A stretch of 8,791 nucleotides of DNA, taken from the NCBI GenBank assembly GCA_020438525.1, contig JAGQUL010000336.1, forward strand, positions 1-8,791, given 5' to 3'. A program made the position numbers and the translations under genes. Origin of the DNA: Thermoleophilia bacterium. GTDB lineage: Bacteria; Actinomycetota; Thermoleophilia; Gaiellales; SKUG01. Under the pieces are notes generated by a model. It saw nothing but the letters and a program-made list of their open reading frames with translations. It searched no databases and was not told the DNA's origin. Numbering within the stretch: position 1 is the stretch's first letter; the number at the start of each line of letters is the position of its first letter. Shown here piece by piece: positions 5,245 through 8,791 of the stretch.

Positions 5245-6695
5245 CTTCTTCGTTTCGACGGCTGACGTCGCGCGAGCGCGTGGCGTGGTGGTTCGCACTG
5301 GCCACGACTCCGCTCGCGCTCGCATGCGTCGCATACGCCGTCGTGCACGCGTCGTTCGAGCATCCTGGAGCGGTCGTCCTGCTTTCGTTCGCCGCCGCGC
5401 TCGGCGTACGAGGCGAGATCCGGCTCGGGAACATTGGCTTCGCAACCGAGTTCGTCCCGATCGTCGTCGCGGCAATCCTGGAGCCGTGGAGCGCTCCAGT
5501 CGTCGCGCTCGCCACGATCGCCGACGCCGACTGGCGCGTGCAATTCAAGGCGCTCAACGTATCAAGCAGCGTCATGGCGGCCACGGCAGCTGCCGTGGCC
5601 GCCAGCACGTCAGGTAGCCCGTGGCTGTCGGCTGCGCTGGGGACGACCGCATACCTCATCGTCAACATGGCCATCCACGGTACGTTCTTCACGGTCACGA
5701 AGACAATGGCCCCACGTGAGCTCGCTGCGATGGCCGTCGCATCGTTCCTCGCCACCGCGACGTTGACGGTACCGATCGTCGGCTCCGTCGCCTGGCTTGG
5801 GGAGCAATTCGGTGCGATGGTCGTGCCGCTCGTCCTCGTTCCGCTCGCGGTGACCCAGTACTTCCACGGCCTCTACCACCGCAAGGTGCAGCTGACCGAC
5901 GAGCTGGCGGAGAAGGCGCAGGTGCTCGCGCGCACGAACCTGCAGTTCGCGGCGGCGATGGTGAAGGCGCTCGACGCACGTGACGCGTATACCGCGGGCC
6001 ACAGCGCGGCAGTGGCGGTGTACACGCGCGACATCGCGCGCGAGATGGGCTTCGACGACGAGACCGTGCGCGTCGCCCACCTCGCCGGCCTGCTCCACGA
6101 CATCGGCAAGATCGGCGTGCCGGGGCGCGTGCTCAACAAGACCGCCCCGCTCGATGACGAGGAGTACGAGCTCATGAAGTCGCATGCGGCGATGGGCGCG
6201 GAGATCCTCGGCGAGGTCGACCTGTACGAGGACATCGCGATCCTCGTGCGCTACCACCACGAGCGCATCGACGGGCGCGGCTATCCGGACGGTATCTCAG
6301 GCGACGCGATCCCCGCGATCAGCCGGATGATCTCGGTCGCCGACACCTACTCGGCGATGACCACCGATCGCCCCTACCGCGACGGCATGCCGACCGAGAA
6401 GGCGATGAGCATCCTGCGCGAGTGTCGCGGCACGCAGCTGGACCAGGACTTCACCGATGCCTTCCTGCGGATCCTGATCGTCGCCGACGAGGCCTACCAG
6501 CGCGGCAAGCAGACGGACTTCGAGGTCGAGGTGGCCAAGCACCAGGCGCTGAGCGAGGTCGAGGCCGAGGCCGTACGGCTCAACGAGCCGCATCCCGCCG
6601 GGCCACCCGCCCCGGCCGCCCCCAATGTGCCGATGCTGCCAGCTGCCGTCGACGGCGAGCTGGTCGAAGTCGACCTCGAGCGCGAGGCGGCGTAG
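5220..6695 (+). CDS. Membrane-anchored HD-GYP cyclic-di-GMP phosphodiesterase
   Basis: This 491-residue protein should hydrolyse the second messenger cyclic-di-GMP. Residues about 21-214 hold six or seven hydrophobic segments forming an integral membrane, probably sensory, domain. The HD-GYP domain follows (about 225-430). Visible metal-binding residues are H261 (YTAGHS), H293-D294 with K297 (LLHDIGKIG), H322, H346-H347 and D375 (ADTYSAMTTDRPYR). The signature HHERIDGRGYPDG (346-358) has an intact GYP triplet. The first motif is YTAGH rather than the ETGNH type of three-metal enzymes, suggesting a two-metal site. Residues 431-491 are an acidic then Pro/Ala-rich tail. No GGDEF or EAL domain is present. 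The start is uncertain: GTG 5220, 5232 or 5280 all lack a good ribosome site, and a large hairpin covers the first two. The stop is 3 bases from that of the convergent hydrolase. Confidence 0.93.
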   Translation: MSASVTAVSSSFRRLTSRERVAWWFALATTPLALACVAYAVVHASFEHPGAVVLLSFAAALGVRGEIRLGNIGFATEFVPIVVAAILEPWSAPVVALATIADADWRVQFKALNVSSSVMAATAAAVAASTSGSPWLSAALGTTAYLIVNMAIHGTFFTVTKTMAPRELAAMAVASFLATATLTVPIVGSVAWLGEQFGAMVVPLVLVPLAVTQYFHGLYHRKVQLTDELAEKAQVLARTNLQFAAAMVKALDARDAYTAGHSAAVAVYTRDIAREMGFDDETVRVAHLAGLLHDIGKIGVPGRVLNKTAPLDDEEYELMKSHAAMGAEILGEVDLYEDIAILVRYHHERIDGRGYPDGISGDAIPAISRMISVADTYSAMTTDRPYRDGMPTEKAMSILRECRGTQLDQDFTDAFLRILIVADEAYQRGKQTDFEVEVAKHQALSEVEAEAVRLNEPHPAGPPAPAAPNVPMLPAAVDGELVEVDLEREAA

Positions 6696-6698
6696 CGG

Positions 6699-8162
6699 TC
6701 AGCCGACCTCGCTGTCGAGATCCTCGGCCGGGTCGTCGGCATCCGCGCGGGATTCGCCAGGGGTCGCCCAGTACTCGAACCAGCGTCGCAGCACCGAGTG
6801 GTACCACGACGAATCGACGGCCGCGAATGCCACGTGTGCGCCGGCATCGCGCACCATCACGTGCACGTTCGGATTGTCGGCAACCGTGTCCTGCAGCGCA
6901 TATGCGTGCTGGACGGTGACCAGAAAGTCGTCGGCTGCGTGGAGCACGAGTCCCGGCGTCTCGATCTTGTCGGCGAAGTTGACGGCGCTCGCGCGCTCGG
7001 CGAACTCCTCGACGGTGATGCCGTAGTAGGGGGCGCTCAGCGTGTAGACGAGGTCGCGCCACGAGCGCAGCTCGCGGTCGAGTCCGCGGCGGCGGACGGT
7101 ACCCTTGATCGCGGCCTGGAACACGTGCCAGAGGCCGAAGAACGGATCGCGCCAGTGCGGCTTGGTGGAGATGTGCTGGAGCGCGACGTCGATCATCGTG
7201 GGTGGGCTCACCGAGACGAAGCCGCCGTCGAGCGGGGTGTCGTCGCCGAGCGTCTGGGCGTAGGCGGCGTTGAGCATGCTCGCCCCGCCGAGCGAGAAGC
7301 CGATGCCGGCGACGCTCGTGACCCGCGGGTCGCGGTGCAGCTCGCGAGCGATCTCGAGGATGTCGCGCCCCTCGTGGTAGCCGGCGCTGGCGGGTGCATC
7401 GGTCGTCCAGGTGCTCTGGCCCCAGCCACGCATGTCGAACGTCACGACGTGGAAGCCCCACTGCTCGAACGCGCGTCGCGCAAGCTGGATCACCAGGTCG
7501 AAGTTCTTCGTCATCAGCAGGCCGTGCGCGATCACGAGCGCCGGGCCGCGATGCTCGTGCATCGCCTGCATGCCCGACAGCTGCGCGCCCTGGTCCCCGG
7601 TGAACAGGCGCTGCTGGAAGTACGGCGGGTACAGGTGCGGGATCGTGGTGACGTCCGGATACGGCGCGAGCAGCGCGCCGAGCGCATCGGGGCCGCTGTC
7701 GCGGAAGAACGCGGCGCTGGTCGAGATCTTCGCGGGCCGGAACGGGAAGCGATCGATCGCGGCCGCGATGTCGGCGACCGAGCGCTCCGCCAGCGGAGGC
7801 ATCCCCTCGGGTCGACGGAACGGCGGCCGCGACTCGATGTGGCGCCCGCGGTCTCGCTGGAGGCGGTCGCGCAGCGACCGCAGCGCGTCCACGACCGAGT
7901 AGATCGCGAAGATCGGGAAGAACAGGTAGGCGAACCACGTTCGCCGTGCGACGTTCGCGGTGTGGGCGGCTCGAGGCGCGAGCCGCGGGGCGAACCGGAC
8001 CGGGCGCGAATCCGCAGGGCTCGACAGCTGCTGGGCCAGGTCGTCGTCGCCGAAGGAATCGCCATCGTCATCGGGCTCGACGCTCACGCCCTGTCGGGCG
8101 ACGACCCGCAGTCGATCACGGGCGCTTGGACGAGCAGACGGAGTGTCATCGGCACGGGACAT
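6699..8162 (-). CDS. Alpha/beta hydrolase with N-terminal membrane segment
   Basis: This 487-residue protein is an alpha/beta-fold serine hydrolase, substrate unknown. The proposed nucleophile is S290 in GIGFSLGGAS; HGLLM (213-217) is the oxyanion-hole strand end; D411 or D412 (HAADDFLV) and H443 (DAGAHVAF) complete the triad. The core spans about 205-465, like YheT/EMB8-type or general lipase/esterase hydrolases. The N-terminal 200 residues are unusual: an acidic disordered stretch (30-41), then one hydrophobic segment (about 76-94, WFAYLFFPIFAIYSVVDAL), which probably anchors it to the membrane. The C-terminal tail (468-487) is acidic. It lies 30 bases behind the TetR gene on the same strand but has its own TATCCT box, and no ribosome site is seen. 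Being next to a TetR gene suggests, but does not prove, shared control or a lipid-like substrate. Confidence 0.9.
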   Translation of the reverse strand: MSRADDTPSARPSARDRLRVVARQGVSVEPDDDGDSFGDDDLAQQLSSPADSRPVRFAPRLAPRAAHTANVARRTWFAYLFFPIFAIYSVVDALRSLRDRLQRDRGRHIESRPPFRRPEGMPPLAERSVADIAAAIDRFPFRPAKISTSAAFFRDSGPDALGALLAPYPDVTTIPHLYPPYFQQRLFTGDQGAQLSGMQAMHEHRGPALVIAHGLLMTKNFDLVIQLARRAFEQWGFHVVTFDMRGWGQSTWTTDAPASAGYHEGRDILEIARELHRDPRVTSVAGIGFSLGGASMLNAAYAQTLGDDTPLDGGFVSVSPPTMIDVALQHISTKPHWRDPFFGLWHVFQAAIKGTVRRRGLDRELRSWRDLVYTLSAPYYGITVEEFAERASAVNFADKIETPGLVLHAADDFLVTVQHAYALQDTVADNPNVHVMVRDAGAHVAFAAVDSSWYHSVLRRWFEYWATPGESRADADDPAEDLDSEVG

Positions 8163-8175
8163 CCGCTGCAGGATA
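8163..8175 (-). promoter_or_regulatory. TATCCT -10 box, candidate leaderless promoter
   Basis: On the minus strand TATCCT (8175-8170) is followed by 7 bases (GCAGCGG) and the hydrolase ATG. It fits inside the 30-base gap after the TetR stop, so the hydrolase can be transcribed without TetR. No -35 was seen in the end of the TetR gene. Confidence 0.5.
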
Positions 8176-8192
8176 CCCCGGCCGCGCAGGAC

Positions 8193-8791
8193 TTAGTCGC
8201 GCACCGACAGTCCGTGGAGCACGAGCTCGACCACGGCGAGCTCCGCCTGGGCGACGTCGTCGTCGCTGCCGGGCAGCGATCCGAACACCCATCCGGTGAG
8301 CACCTCGTCGACCGCACCCCAGAACACGAACGACACGAGTCGTGCCGGGATGTCGGCGCGCAGCTCGCCTCGCTGCTGCCCCGACGCGATGATCCGCTCG
8401 ATGATGTCGAACGCCTCCGCGATCTCCTCGACCTGCGCTCGCAGGTGCCCGGAGCGCGTGACCTCGAGCACCACGACGCGCACGAGGTCGGGCGACATGC
8501 GGTACGAGCCGAGCAGCAGGCGCACGACCTCCGCGAGCTGGTCTGCAGCGGTTCCGTCGCCGTCCTCGATCGTTCGCAGGCCCTGCTCGATGTTCTTCCA
8601 CGTGCGCTGGAACACGTCCTGGAGCAGCTGCTCCTTGCCGGCGAAGTAGTGGTACACGAGTCCGTGCGCGACGCCGGCCTCCTGCGCGATGTCGCTCACG
8701 CGCGCATCGTGGTAGCCCTTGCGCGCGAACACCGTGACCGCGGCCTCGCGGATGCGGCGGCGGCGCGACGGGCCGGTCTCGGACCCGGCGC
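8193..8791 (-). CDS. TetR-family regulator, N-terminus beyond the window
   Basis: At least 198 residues are visible, reading leftward from the right edge to a TAA at 8195-8193. The frame is open to base 8791 and the residues there, SRRRRIREAAVTVFARKGYH, are the usual first helix of a TetR DNA-binding domain, so the gene is cut by the window edge and a GTG at 8732 is an internal Val codon, not the start. The helix-turn-helix follows: VSDIAQEAGVAHG, then LVYHYFAGKEQLLQDVF. The C-terminal two thirds is the all-helical ligand-binding and dimer domain; its ligand is unknown, although the HTH and body resemble regulators of fatty-acid metabolism. The alpha/beta hydrolase begins 30 bases downstream. 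Such proteins bind palindromes and often regulate their own or neighbouring genes; no clear operator is seen in the 30-base gap. Confidence 0.92.
   Translation of the reverse strand, partial: AGSETGPSRRRRIREAAVTVFARKGYHDARVSDIAQEAGVAHGLVYHYFAGKEQLLQDVFQRTWKNIEQGLRTIEDGDGTAADQLAEVVRLLLGSYRMSPDLVRVVVLEVTRSGHLRAQVEEIAEAFDIIERIIASGQQRGELRADIPARLVSFVFWGAVDEVLTGWVFGSLPGSDDDVAQAELAVVELVLHGLSVRD

Noticed and set aside
6580..7938. 452-codon minus-strand frame overlapping the hydrolase
   Set aside because: It is a shifted shadow of the hydrolase gene; its Arg/Pro/Ala-rich product carries no motifs, unlike the hydrolase frame with an intact triad.
8193..8732. Complete TetR gene starting at GTG 8732
   Set aside because: The frame continues upstream with typical first-helix residues (RRRRIREAAVTVF), so the GTG is internal and the gene is cut by the window edge.

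Overview
The window is very GC-rich, with strongly G/C-ending codons throughout. Gene content (SCP2-like protein, acyl-CoA dehydrogenase, Phd/PIN toxin-antitoxin pair, membrane HD-GYP protein, TetR regulator) and several starts of the form TANNNT, 6-7 bases, ATG fit a high-GC actinobacterium. A soil or environmental lineage such as Thermoleophilia is possible, but the sequence alone cannot fix the lineage. No rRNA, tRNA, CRISPR array, transposase or phage module was found.

Layout: an SCP2 sterol-carrier-like gene (minus, 111-437) is followed by a strong GC hairpin (55-84). Upstream lies a 304-base divergent region with a TetR-type 22-bp palindrome (505-526). Next on the plus strand are an unrecognised 414-residue protein carrying an HEAEH zinc motif (742-1986) and an acyl-CoA dehydrogenase (2045-3259). 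Converging on the latter, with 6 bases between stops, is a PIN toxin/Phd antitoxin operon on the minus strand (3266-3972). A 118-base divergent region separates this from an unrecognised 231-residue protein with a proline-rich tail (4091-4786).

A 433-base stretch (4787-5219) follows. It holds a 25-codon hydrophobic mini-ORF with an excellent ribosome site (5066-5143) and several RNA-type hairpins. The last hairpin overlaps the predicted 5' end of a membrane-anchored HD-GYP cyclic-di-GMP phosphodiesterase (5220-6695). Converging on it, 3 bases away, is a minus-strand alpha/beta hydrolase with one membrane segment (6699-8162). Upstream of the hydrolase is a TetR regulator that runs off the right edge (8193-8791).

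Functionally, SCP2, the acyl-CoA dehydrogenase, the hydrolase and TetR could all serve lipid or acyl-CoA metabolism, but they are not one operon and the link is inference. The toxin-antitoxin pair and the HD-GYP gene are independent units. No clearly new multi-gene system is visible. The best leads are the HEAEH protein, the leader region before the HD-GYP gene, the palindrome before SCP2, and the shared leaderless-type promoters.
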